Source: Embiotoca jacksoni (taxonomy: Eukaryota > Chordata > Actinopteri > Embiotocidae). From it: a stretch of DNA of 64,000 nucleotides. The notes beneath the pieces are model-generated. The model was not told where the DNA came from, made no database searches, and saw only the letters and a program-made list of their open reading frames with translations. A program made the position numbers and the translations under genes. Shown here in pieces: positions 51,809 to 63,323 of this stretch. Position 1 is the stretch's first letter. Every line of letters starts with the position of its first letter. The DNA is taken from positions 10,797,992 through 10,861,991 of the forward strand of contig JAKOON010000011.1 of NCBI GenBank assembly GCA_022577435.1, read 5' to 3'.

Positions 51809-54800
51809 ATGGACAGCTTCTTCAAGGCAGCTGTTTGTGATCTGGACAAACTGCTCGACGACTTCGAGCTCAACACGGGTAAGATCAGTCGCAAAACACG
51901 CTCAGGAGCTTCTGATCGGGGATGTTGATCGACGAATACGCATGAACAGTTGACGTGCTGCTGCAGGAGTCAGTGTGGTGTCTGCTAACTGGCATGTCGA
52001 TGAGCAAAATTGATTAAAGTTGCGAACGTTCCTCTGTGTCGTTGTCTGAGGCTCACGCTGATCCCACACTAGCGTGTCGATCCGAAGTCGGCAGCCGAAT
52101 ATAGAAATGTTTTGTCGCTTCCGGGTCTGAAAAGTGAAACTGATGCAAAGGTGCAATACCACCGAGGGCCACTAGGGGCCGGCTCCAAAAAAAAAAAAAA
52201 AAACCAAAAAAACCTCTGGCTCCAATAGATTCCCATTCAAGTCAGAAAATGTTTTCCACGGTGTCATTAGATAAATTCCCTCCTTATTTTATTAGTTTTC
52301 CGATGGACCCTCTGAAACATTAATTAATAGATAAGTCAGATAAGTTTGTTTATTTTAATAGTTCTTCCTGTTTTTTAAAGTAGCTGACTCTGATTTTGAG
52401 GTAAACATAAACGTCAGTGGATTAAAAAAATTGAAAAACCATCACTATTTTTTATTATTTTAATATTTAATTGATTCATGATTTTTAGTGTTGTTGATTT
52501 TTGGTGAAGGAATGGTTTAAAATTGCATCTCCCCATCTACAAACGATGTCAAATAAAAGAGAGTGTTAGGGTCGCACTGCCTCAAATTTTAAATGTCTAA
52601 ATTAGGATTTTTTTTTTTAAAAAACTTTTATTTGCTTATTTTTTGTTTTATTTCAGAGGAACTTGAATGTAAGCCCGTGTTCCTGAAGCCGTCTGCATTC
52701 CCCTTCTCCTCTCTGGGCTCTCAGTGTTTGTCCTCCGAGGCGTCCACCGGCCCGCCGAGCCTCCCGGACCTCAACTCCCTCCACTATGGCTCCGCCGCCA
52801 GCGACCCCAACGGCTCCGGCGGTCACCACCGCAGCCCCGACGACCGAGAGGTCAAAGGTCAGCCTCTCACCGCCGTGGACCTGCTGTCGTCCGTGGACCG
52901 CAGGCCGGCCCAAAGCTCCGCCCCTCCCTGCCCGGACCGGGCACTGAAGCCCGTGTGCGACCTCGTGAACGACACCAGCTCGGCCATCCTGGTCCGAGCC
53001 AACAGCCACGACGTGTTCAGAGAGCTGGACGTGGTGGAGAAGCAAATGGAGGAGGAGGAGGAGGAGGAGGAGGAGGAGAAGGAGGAGGAGGAGGAAGCGG
53101 AAGCACTGCTCGTGGATTTTAACAGCCCCGCGGAGGAGCAGGGGGGGCGGAGCCAGAGGAGAGACACTCAGGAGGACGGGGGCTCCGCCGGGAGAGACGT
53201 CCTGCTGGGTCTGGACTCCCACGGGCAGAGCGGCGGCTACTCGCTCAGCCTGCTGGACGTCATCCTTCCTGCAGTCGCCGAGCGAGGCTGCGAGCTCGCC
53301 GATGATTCACCGAGGACCGCTGAGTCAGCTGACGGTGGGGAGAGGGACGCCGGAGGGGAGGCTGGCTCCGACCGCGCCGCGGAGAACTCTTCGCACCGCG
53401 GTGAGCCGGAGCCAGTGGCGGAAAGTACGACGGCGAATAAGGAGGAGGAGTCGCGCGGAGCCTCGGATAACGAGGAGGCGGAGTCTCCCGGAGCCTCACA
53501 CAGCCAACCGGGGTCTTTGTCATGTTTACCCATCGCCGTGTCCATGTGTGGAGCTCTGGTGAAGCCAAACACCACAGAAGAAGAGCGGCGTGATGAGGCG
53601 GACATGTCAGACAGCGCAGAGGCGGACTTCCTGTCGTCTCACAGGGACGCCCGGGTGGACGGGTCCCGTTCGGAGGAACCCGCAGGGGACAGGCTGTCTC
53701 CGGAGGGACAGCACGTCTCTCCCGAGCCCGCCGCGGACGCGGCCTCGTCAGAACCCAGCCCCGTGGATCCTCCCGAGTTTGGCTTCGAGTACCTGCCGGA
53801 GAGCGACCAGGCGGAGCTGCTGGTGACGGACGAGGAGCTGGACGCCTTCCTGCAGGCGCACACCGAGGCAGAGCAGGGGGCGGGGCTCTCGTACTGCGGC
53901 GGCTCCGGGGATGTCACTCAGCCCGAATGTAACGGCGCCCTGGAGGAGCTGAGGAGCTGCGGTCGGGGGAGGCAGGAGGAGCTGGAGGTTCTGGCGACTC
54001 CGGAGAGCGAGAGGACAGTTTGCGCGTCCGTCGAGGAGGGAGCGCCGCCGGCGTCGCGGGACTCCTGCCGCGAAGACTCGTGTCCGGCCGGCAGCACTTT
54101 CCAGTCCCAGCAGGGCAGCAGCCCGGATCAGCCGCCTTCGTACGGAGGCGCCAGACCGAAGCAGCTTCACTGCCAAACCGCAAGATCTCCACCGGCAGGA
54201 GAGGAAGGAGGAGAGGAGGAGGAGGAGGAGGAGGAGGGGGCTCATACGGGACCGAGTGCAGCGCAGGAGGAAGAGGAGGAGGAGGAGGAGGAGAGTCCCG
54301 GTCTCACCCAGGAGCACCCCAGCCCCACGTACGCCACTCAGGAGCATCAGGAGTACAGCGCTGGGTACGACGAGCTGTCGGAGCCGCCGCCGTACCCCGG
54401 AGAGCCGCCCGCCGACGCCGACCGGCCGGGGAACTGGAGGAGGGAGGGAGCGGAGGAGCCGGGCAGCAGGCAGCCCGCCTGGGTGCCCGACGCCGAAGCT
54501 CCAAACTGCATGAACTGCTACCAGAGGTTCACCTTCACCAAGAGGAGGCATCACTGTCGAGCCTGCGGGAAGGTACGGAGTCCTTTTTATATTCATACTG
54601 CGGTGAGAAAATCCGTCCCAACATCTCTGACACGCCTGGAAATACAATAACCTCCCCATTTACTTCCTCAAATAATCAATTAATATGTAAAAATAACGTT
54701 GTTGCTTTTTTTTTTTTTAATGAAATTTTCAAATTTTGAATTTTTTTTTTAAACTCAATGAATCTGAATTTTGGACTCAAAAGATTCCTGAACCGACTGA

Positions 54801-56482
54801 TGCAGTCTCACAATTTGCAAAAGAAAAGGTAAAAAGTTAAATTAAAATACACAGCAGGCTCCAAAGTACATATTAATAAAGGCTCAAAGTAGAGCTTCAA
54901 GGATTATTTGTTATCAATCAAATTATTGATTGATTTTTGATTAATTATAAAACATCAGAAAACAGTTAGAAATGATCATTAAACCAGCCTAACCTCTTGA
55001 AAAGGAGACATTAATGCTTCGCCTCTTAGAAATTAATTTCACGTTTGTAAATGTCTGAACAATCGAGTGTGTAATTCACAGCCCGAACCGTCAGACTCGA
55101 CCCGATCACGACTTTCAGATTATTGAATTATCCCAGCTGGTTTGAGAGGGTCGGGCTCTGCGCTGCGGTGGATCGGTGAACTGTCCGAGGGGGCGGAGCC
55201 TGTTTTTACAGACCAAAAAAAAAAAAAAAAAAAAAGTAACCCAGATGAGGTGAACACAATTCAGCTGGCTGAATTTGTTGTTATATTTATATCATCTATA
55301 AATATGCCAGATTATCTAACCAGCCTCATTTCTGCTCTTGTTTTATATCCTTTGTTTATAATTGTAAAACAAAAAAGAAAAAGAAGAAGAAATGTATTTT
55401 TATAGCATGTGAAGAGCACAAAGAAGAGGAAGTTGTGAGGAAGTTTCCGAAATAGTTAAATAAAAGCAGATTACATGCCCCGGACCAAATATAGCCCCCG
55501 CGGACTCATAGGATGCAGAGAGCATGAGTCAGCAGTTCTTTTTCCAGCTCTTCTACAGCTCCCTGCTGAGCCGAGTGTCCTGAAGCTGGAGCCGAGTCCT
55601 TTTGAAGGCCGGTGTGATTAAAGCACAATTAGAGAGGACCGTCCAAGGATGTGTTATTGTTCACGGCGGTCATCTAATGCCGCTTACGAGACGCGAGCAC
55701 GTTTCGTGCCGCGTCGTTTGCTGTCCACGTAGCATCTGTTGAGTCGTCCTCTCCCTCTCTCTTTCTCTCTCTCTCTCTCCCTCCCTCCCCCCCCCCCCCT
55801 CCCGTGCGGCAGGTGTACTGTGCCGTGTGCTGCAACAGGAAGTGTAAGCTCAAGTACCTGGACAAGGAGGCTCGGGTGTGTGTCGTCTGCTTCGATGCCA
55901 TCCACAGAGGTAAGGCCCTCGGGGTGTTTTTTCTTTTTTGTGGTCTGGTTGCGTGTGCGAGCACAAAGACGGGCCCGCGAGCTGTTCACTCGTCTGGATA
56001 TCCGTCAGCTTCCGCCGCGGAGGCGGCTCGTCTTCCTCGCATCCTCATCCTCAAGGCACATCGCGAACAGACGTCTCGGAACACACATTTAGGAAATAGC
56101 TGTCACGCTGTACATTTTAAGTGTGCCGTAATCACCGGCAATAAGCATCAGCTAACACTTCCTTAATAGTTGGCTCATGTCCTAATATTTAGTAATGTCA
56201 TCCACGGTAATGAAGGTACTAATTTGTACATTATTTAATAGTTTATAACATAACTCAACACATTAGTTAACTATTTTTTTTAAGTCTTAACTAATGCTGT
56301 AATAAGCCTGAACTAACACTTAATTAATAGTTAACTAATTGGATTATTTAAGTCATGTCGTTTGTGATATTTAAGGTACTAATTTGCACATTACTTAACA
56401 CACTAGTTAACTATTAATTACGTGTTAACTAATGCTGTAATAAGCATTAACTAACTAAAACAAAATTTTTGAGTGAATTACT

Positions 56483-56513
<31 letters not shown>

Positions 56514-57427
56514 GTTTATTTAACTTAAAAAGTAGGAGAATTTTCTCAACCCTTAAAGGAACATTTAATCTTTCAGTTTATCAGAATTTTTTTTTTTAAA
56601 TATATCAAAAAATTTGGAGATTCATGGTTTTCACTGGACAGGAAACTTTAGAGAAAACTCTAAAAGCAATGTTAGTAAAAAAAAAAAAGGGACCGATATT
56701 AGACCTGACACTGTCCAGGGTCCTGAAAATACACATATGTTCAATATTGTGCCGATAATAAGTGAGAAAGCTCTCACGAGAAAATGGAAATTTGCCGAAA
56801 ACCAAAATTCCCACACTTGAGGAAACTTTTTTCTTTTCAGCTACTCCGGTGTTCAATGTTCATATTTTAGTTTTCAGCTTCTTGTAGGTCTTTTATTATT
56901 TTGTCCGAAACTATTTTATTTGTTATTTACACGTCGTTTACTTCCAAGTTAGTTTTTTGACATTAGTCGTTTCCCTCAAGTCTAAATGGGAACGTTATGT
57001 AAACATTTCTTTACATTTCTTTACCAGCTTTATTCCAAATAAAAAAAAATGAATTAAAAAGGAACAAAACAGAACAGCACAAAAACCTTAAATTTATACT
57101 TAAGTAAATGTACTTGGTTACATTCCTCCACATGTTTGCTAACACGTCATCCGTGTCAACCTCATACTGAAGGCACTAATAAGAGTTTCCAGCTTTTATA
57201 CTTGACTGTTGTATAAATATAAACACGGTGGTATCGACTTGAGTTGTTTTTGTTTTTTTCCCGGTCCCCTCTACAACTTAAAATAGGCTGACATTAAAAC
57301 TTAATAACATTTTCATTCTGCAGTCGATAAATATTTCAGGCCTGAAAACGTCCCGTACGAAGCAGCTTGGGAGTTTTTTTTTTTTTTTTCTTTCTTTCTT
57401 TCTTTCTCAACCATTAAAGATTCAAAC

Positions 57428-57462
<35 letters not shown>

Positions 57463-57779
57463 CGTTTCTTTACTCAAAGTTAAACAACACAGATACAAAA
57501 AAACAAAGCCGATTTAAAACCAGGTGTGATGCTCCAATGATAAAAGGCACCTTTTTGGTAGTTAAAGACTGCAGCAAGGAGACGGAGAGCAGAGCCAGAG
57601 GTGGAGGGGGGGGGGATTGTGTGGGGGGAGGGGGAAGGGGGGTAGGGGGGAGGTGGACGGAGAGGACGGAGAGGACGGAGGACAGTTATAGCAGGGTGCT
57701 GCCGTTCGTCCTTGATTTTGTGTGTGCGTGCGTGCGTGTGCGCGCGTGTGTGTTTGTGTGTGCGTGCATGTGTGTGTGC

Positions 57780-57821
<42 letters not shown>

Positions 57822-58824
57822 GCGTGCACGGTTCAAGACCCGCCTAATGCTGCAGACATGTGACGCTCACACGGCGTCTAAATTAAGAAGAAAGAGGTGA
57901 TCCACTTCTGTGGCTTGCGGATGCTCGAGCGGCGATCTTCCTCCTCCTTCTCTCTCGTCTCCGTCACCTCCTCCTCCTCCTCCTCTTCCTCTTCCTCTTC
58001 TCCTCCTCTCACATCAGTGTGTTGAGGCACATGTGATGCTTCCTGCACGCGGCTAGCAGATAACAAGGAGCAGCCGCTGGTGTGAAGTCAGAGCTGTGAT
58101 GATGTGGACTGGTTGAGTTTTATTAGAGGGGATGATGACGAGGTAAGATCACTTCGAAAAACAGACTGTTTGGAACTCCGTCCTGCTGCTGCTGTTGTTG
58201 TTGTTGTTGTTGTTGTTGTTGTGGTTGTTGTGGTGGTGTTTATATTCTGTGCAGATATTTTCAAAAGCGACTCGAGTTTAAACGGGAACATTGGTGTGTT
58301 TTAGTGCTGCGCTGAAAACGAGGTCACTAATGTTGTATTTTTTTTAAATTTTTTTGCTCATTAGCCTCAAGTCCTGGTTGACTTTTTTCTTTTCTTTTTT
58401 TTTTTTTTTGCCACGTCATCCTTTCTGTGCACAACAAGGTGAAAGAACTCGGCGTGTAGCGACGCCGTTTGACTTTTCTTCCACGAACGAGAGTCTGAAT
58501 GACGCCTCCGCTTCTCCATGTGTTATTCTTTTCTTTTTTTTTTTTTTCCTCTTTTTTTTTTTTTGTGAGTGTCGTTGTCGGCGGCGGCGCACGGCCGGTC
58601 GATGGAGCCCCGTGACGCTTAATCAATATAATGTAGACGCGCGCTGCGTCAGCACTTTCTGGGAGCGCGAGCAGAAGGCGTCGAGAGAGCAGCTCCCGTC
58701 TGTCCTTCATCCATCTGCACCGTGTGGACCATTAAATAATGAACTGCAGCTTTGATTCAAACCTTAAGTTTCCAAGACTGTGACTGAACCACAGAAAACA
58801 AAAGTCTCCCCCCGGCCCCCCCCT

Positions 58825-58865
<41 letters not shown>

Positions 58866-61800
58866 AAATCCAGCTCTGGTAATCTACTGCAGCATCGAGC
58901 CTCTAAGTGACTCCCAAGTTAAATCACAGTCACTCTCTCTGCGTGTGGTCACCGCCAACAGAACGGTTCACTGTCGTTTCGAGCTGGGGGAGGAGGGGGG
59001 AGTATGGGGGGGCGGGGGGGGGGTCACGCTCGTGCTTTGTTCAGCCTCTTAATTAATCTGATTTGACAGCTGATCACTCTGCACAAAATATTATCCTCCT
59101 GCTCAGCTGATTCGGGATTAAAAGGAAGTCGGCGTAAACTCATTGATCGCCGTGTCGGCGCTAATTCGTACCCGATGTCTGATTTGAATCTGATGCGACA
59201 AGGTGTTTGTATGCTGGACCGAAGGGACCGAGACATCACTGCTCCAAGAAACTGACCTCAAGTACCACTTCGGTACTGCTGCATTTACCTTTTATAACCA
59301 CCAGAGGGCAGAAATTCTATTTCAAAAACAACCTCACAGCTGCTCACGTCATCAAATTTTCATGTTGTTATGGCTGACATGTTGGCCCGACATCATCCGT
59401 CCAGCAGAAGCAACAATGTGCATCAGTTTAACTCTCCACCAGTTTGCGCAGGAGATTATTCAGACAGACAGAACACAAAAACAAACCGTCTATCATCGGA
59501 CCCGTTTCCTTTTTTTAAAAATTTTTTTACATTTTTATTTGGAACAAAACTGAAACGTATTATTTTGTAAAACATGCTTACATGATGTTCCCATTTTAAC
59601 AAAGGTGAAAAGGGAAAATAATATAGTAAAATAGGCTAAACGTACACACTGTGTAAATAATAATACGTATAAAAAAATTTGTTTAAATATGAACTTTGAA
59701 CAAAGGAGAAGCTAAAAGAACCATTATGGATGACGTGAAATCTGTTCTAAATAAGGATGAATAATCAATCCAAGAATTCAAACAGCTTCCAAACTTTTCT
59801 TGTTCAGTCTTAAAACAAAAATCACAAAAGTGTCTTGGTTTACATTTACCTGGTCCTCAACTGTGGGAATTAAAAAAAAAAAAAAAAATTATTATTTTTT
59901 TTTAACTATATACATTTTGGTTTAATCACATGTGATTCTTTAAATAGTAAACAAATCAAAGAGACTGTCACTCTTTGAGGCCGTTCACACATTAACATGC
60001 ATCCCAGGCGATTCGACCACAATTTGACGGCGCGTAAGTACGTCTCACTTCCTCGCTCTACATGCAAATAAACACAAACTCTATTCAAAAAGCCTAAACA
60101 AGGAAATACACTTACAAACACGTAAGGAAACGTGAGCAACAATATATTTAGAAAAATGAGACAATAATGCTCCGTTTGTTAGAAATGTATTTCACGCTCT
60201 GTAAATGTCTGAACGCTCGAGTTTGTAATTCCCAACCTGAACCGTCAGACTCGACCCGATCGCGTCAATTCAGGCTCAAATCATTGAATTATTCCAGCGG
60301 GTTTGAGAGGGTCGGGCTCTGCGCTGCGGGTGGATCAGTGAACTGTGCGAGGGGGAGGGGCCTCTTTCACAGCTGCGGGTCTGATGTCAGAAATTACAGA
60401 CGAGGTCGACAAAAAAACAACAACAACCTGAACCCAGAGGACTCTTTGGCGAAACCAGCGTTGACGGTAGACGGCCTGAGTCTTTATTCAGTAAACAGCT
60501 GCTTTCTAGAAATCAGTTCAGTCTGCAGCAAATCTGTCCTACTTACCTGCAGTTCAGCTGCGCTGGCCACAATCACACGGGACAGCTTTTCCAGTCGAGT
60601 TCATTTCTACAGATGATTCAAGAGGACGTCAACGTTACCTTCTTAGCTTAGCATGTTAGCACGCTAATATTTGCTAACTAACAGTAAGCACTCGGCACAA
60701 CCGATGCCATTGGGGAGTCCCATTTTTGTTTTGGACCAATTTGGTTTTTAATCAAATTATCGGCCAAATTAAATTGTTGACCTGATAATGAAAAGTTCCA
60801 AAAGTTATTGTAATATATCCTAAGGAAAATAAACATCCCAAAAAACCAAGATGGCGGTTAAAATGCCAGACCGGAGGCTTCAAAACGGCACCTCACGAAC
60901 CGGCGGGTGGCAATCGCGATCGGTCGACACTTCTGGGGCTTTTCACTAAAACCCACAAACCGGGTGGTGCTGATTAAAATATAAATAAATAAAATAAAAA
61001 GTCACCAGAGTCACTGAGGATTCATCATCCAGGGACCGTTAACGTCTGCACATAAAACATCAGTCCAGCGGAGAGAACTTCGCTTTGTGATAAATCAGAC
61101 GTGATTCAGAACACGCCTCTGATGACACCGTTCTCCTTGCAGCTCAGGCCCTGGAGCGGATGATGAGTCCTACGGGTCCCAGCCCGAATCCCAACGTCCC
61201 CTCTGAGTACTGCAGCACCATCCCCCCTCTGCAGCAGGCTCGAGCCGCCGGCACGCTCAACTCTCCGCCGCCGACCGTCATGGTGCCCGTGTCTGTTCTC
61301 AAACACCCAAACAACGACAGTACGAGGCCTCCTTTATCCCGTCTGTAGTTTTGCTGTTAGTCCGTTTTTCCTGAGCTGTGTCCTTGAGAAGATTTGTTTT
61401 TTTGTTCCCCCCCCCCTCCTGTGTGTTTTTTCGTGTGTTTTTTTTGTGTTTCTTCTCCAGGCTGTCCTCGGGAACAGAAGCGCGTGTGGTTTGCAGATGG
61501 CATCCTGCCCAACGGGGAGGTGGCGGACACCACCAGGCTGTCGGTGACGAGCCGCCGGAGCTCCCAGGAGTTCAGCGCCGTCACCTCGGACGAGACGACA
61601 GTAAGACCGTCGGCTCCCGTTTATTTTGAAGAGAGTAGTTTCTTCTCGGGGGGGGAGGGGGGGGATTTTAAAATGCTGTACGGTTGAAATCCGTCGCCCT
61701 CTCGTTCCAGCCCGGCTCAGCGGGGTCGGAGGTCGGCGGCTCGTCGCCCGTCCTCGAGGCCTCCGGGGCCGCAGAGGTGGTCCGGCCTCCGCTGTCTGGA

Positions 61801-61950
61801 CCCTGGGATTACGGGCTGCTCTCCGGGATCGGGTCTTCGGTGACGAGGGTTCCCAGTCTGCTGCCTGACAACGAGGACGAGCTGCCGCCGCTGCTCATCA
61901 CCACCGGAGAGGACGATGGAGGAGGTGCGTGTCCGACAAGTGTTTTTTGT

Positions 61951-61985
<35 letters not shown>

Positions 61986-63323
61986 GTAAAATGTCACTGT
62001 TCGGTTATAATCTCATTTTTAAATGCTTAGAAGAGCAAAAACATCCAATTTCTCTTTCCTGTTAAAGGTCCCTCATTCTATAAATTCATATTTCCTTTTC
62101 TTTTTTTAAATTATGAAGCAGATTGAGGGACTTTAAGTACTGTGAAAGTGCCAAAACATTCAGTCCACGGAGAAATCTTCCCAGATTTTATTCAGCGAAT
62201 GTGTCGTTTGGACTTCCCCGAGTTTGTGATGTCACAAACTCACAATGATGGCCCACTGTCCGACCCTTTAAGTGGTAGAAAACAACACGGGGTCGTTCTG
62301 TTTGGGGAGCTAGAAAGCGACAAGACAAGTAGAAAACCTGTGATTGGACGGGACGCGTGTCACTCAAAAAGGAGTCAGCCAATCAGAAGAGAACGTCCTT
62401 CTTAAAGGCGCAGGCACAGAACAGCCTGTTCTAGTTAGAGCTGCAGAGAAGCTTCAGAAAGTAAAACTATCCTGATGTTTTTTTTGTTGCTTCAAACCAC
62501 AAAAATATGTACTTACAAAGATGAATACTGCAAATAAAATACCAGAAATTTTTTATATTTTGTATTGAACAAACTTCGATGCTTTCTCTTCTGTGTTTTC
62601 TGTGTAGATGTTTTGGTCGAGGAAAGCCCCGCCCCCTGCCAGATTCTGCACCTGCTGGAGGAGGGAGGACCGCGTCCTCTGACGTTCGTCCTGAACGCCA
62701 ACCTGCTCGTCAACGTCAAACTGGTCACACGTGAGTCGAATATATCTGAAATCAGCAGACGTGTTTAGCCGCTTTAAACGCGCACACGTCCTCCCGTTGA
62801 CTCCTTTTGTGTTTTCGTTGTCTGTGCCAGACTCCGGCCGGCAGTGCTGGTGCTTCGGCTCCAACGGGCTGCAGGCTCTGGGTCAGAAAGAGGTGGTCTT
62901 CCTGTTGGAGTGTTTGCCAGAAGAAAAAACCCTCCCGAGGGACCTCTTCACGCTTTATCTCAGCATTTACCAAGACGCCCAGAAAGGTAGGCACCTCCCG
63001 CAGGTCGTTTCTCTTCCCGTAGTAACAACATTTTTTTGTTATTGTTGGTTTTTTTTTTTTACTCCTGGAGATGACGGACTCATCATGTTCTGTTCCAGGG
63101 AAGTTCCTGGCGGAGCTGGACAACGTGACGTTCACCAGCAGTTTCCTGGGCAGTAAGGATCACGCCGGGATGCTCTTCTTCTCTCCCACCTGTCAGCCTC
63201 TCGACGACCTCACTCTCCCCCCGCAGCCCTTCCTGTTCGGCCTGCTCATCCAGAAACTGGAGGTTCCCTGGGCCAAAGTCTTTCCGCTCAGACTGCTGCT
63301 GCGGCTCGGAGCCGAATACAGCA
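51809..63323 (+). CDS. zfyve16: zfyve16 (endofin): FYVE-domain endosomal Smad anchor, first nine coding exons; gene continues beyond window
   Basis: Early-endosome protein that binds PI3P through its FYVE finger and scaffolds BMP-receptor Smads and PP1. Coding exons: 51809-51878 (exon begins 51775), 52657-54572, 55813-55909, 61143-61319, 61461-61600, 61711-61924, 62608-62730, 62831-62986, 63099-63323. All have AG/GT borders and consistent phase, giving about 1,039 residues. The start MDSFFKAAVCDLDKLLDDFE matches the endofin N-terminus. The 1.9-kb exon is acidic and disordered with three Glu runs. The FYVE finger spans about residues 632-694: WVPD, then TKRRHHCRACGK, CAVCCNRKCKL and ARVCVVC. 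Next come AQALERMMSPTG and EQKRVWFADGILPNGEVADT, which contains an RVxF-type PP1 motif in the Smad-binding region. The start of the conserved C-terminal domain follows (TFVLNANLLVNVKL, then IQKLEVPWAKVFPLRLLLRL). ZFYVE16 is favoured over ZFYVE9 by the N-terminus, PNCMNC and synteny. Confidence 0.95.
51879..52656 (+). other. zfyve16 intron after the first coding exon
   Basis: 778 bp, containing family A copy 5 and otherwise AT-rich sequence. Confidence 0.75.
52145..52335 (+). repeat. Dispersed repeat family A, copy 5 (truncated)
   Basis: GGTGCAATACCACCGAGG, then GGGCCACTAGGGGCCGGCTC and TTCCCATTCAAGTC, followed by GTGTCATTAGATAA. Plus orientation; it lacks the distal part seen in copy 2. Confidence 0.6.
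54573..55812 (+). other. zfyve16 intron splitting the FYVE domain
   Basis: 1.24 kb. Contains family C copy 1 and an A run near 55214-55235, and ends in a CT/C-rich tract (55748-55803) before the next exon. Confidence 0.75.
55015..55215 (+). repeat. Dispersed repeat family C, copy 1
   Basis: Direct copy of 60164-60400. Both carry TAAATGTCTGAAC, GAACCGTCAGACTCGACCCG, and GTTTGAGAGGGTCGGGCTCT followed by GCGCTGCGG and GAACTGT. No coding potential; class unknown. Confidence 0.7.
56140..56440 (+). repeat. Two-unit diverged tandem repeat
   Basis: Units of about 161 and 138 bp, at about 56140-56300 and 56301-56438. Each starts AATAAGC, contains GGTACTAATTTG, ACATTA and AGTTAACTATT, and ends CTAATGCTGT. 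A third unit begins and stops after about 15 bp. Confidence 0.65.
57718..57832 (+). repeat. (GT)n/(GC) microsatellite
   Basis: About 115 bp of GT units interspersed with GCGT, in the large zfyve16 intron. Confidence 0.95.
60164..60400 (+). repeat. Dispersed repeat family C, copy 2
   Basis: Direct copy of 55015-55215 in the neighbouring intron, about 5.1 kb apart; a little longer at its 3' end. Confidence 0.7.
60838..60960 (-). repeat. Dispersed repeat family A, fragment 6
   Basis: The minus strand matches the outer part of copies 1 and 4 (GAAGCCTCCGG, then GCCATCTTGG). The core with the GCCACTAG word is missing. Confidence 0.4.
61925..62607 (+). other. zfyve16 intron with G25-type run
   Basis: 683 bp. 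A G run of about 26 bases at 61961-61986 follows the donor closely. Otherwise unique-looking. Confidence 0.8.

Larger units (their letters stand above)
55910..61142 (+). other. Large zfyve16 intron (5.2 kb)
   Basis: Holds a two-unit tandem repeat (56140-56440), TA tracts (about 56492-56513 and 57430-57459), a long GT/GC tract (57718-57832), a (TTG)n tract (58184-58222), a 33-base T run near 58828-58860, G-rich sequence near 58985-59020, family C copy 2 and a family A fragment. No gene. Confidence 0.75.

Noticed and set aside
52593..52656. Start of the 685-codon frame upstream of the zfyve16 large exon
   Set aside because: The first 21 codons are T-rich intron ending in TTTCAG; the true start is MDSFF at 51809 in the preceding exon.
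53748..54659. 303-codon minus-strand frame opposite zfyve16
   Set aside because: Shadow of the large acidic exon; Leu runs mirror GAG repeats.
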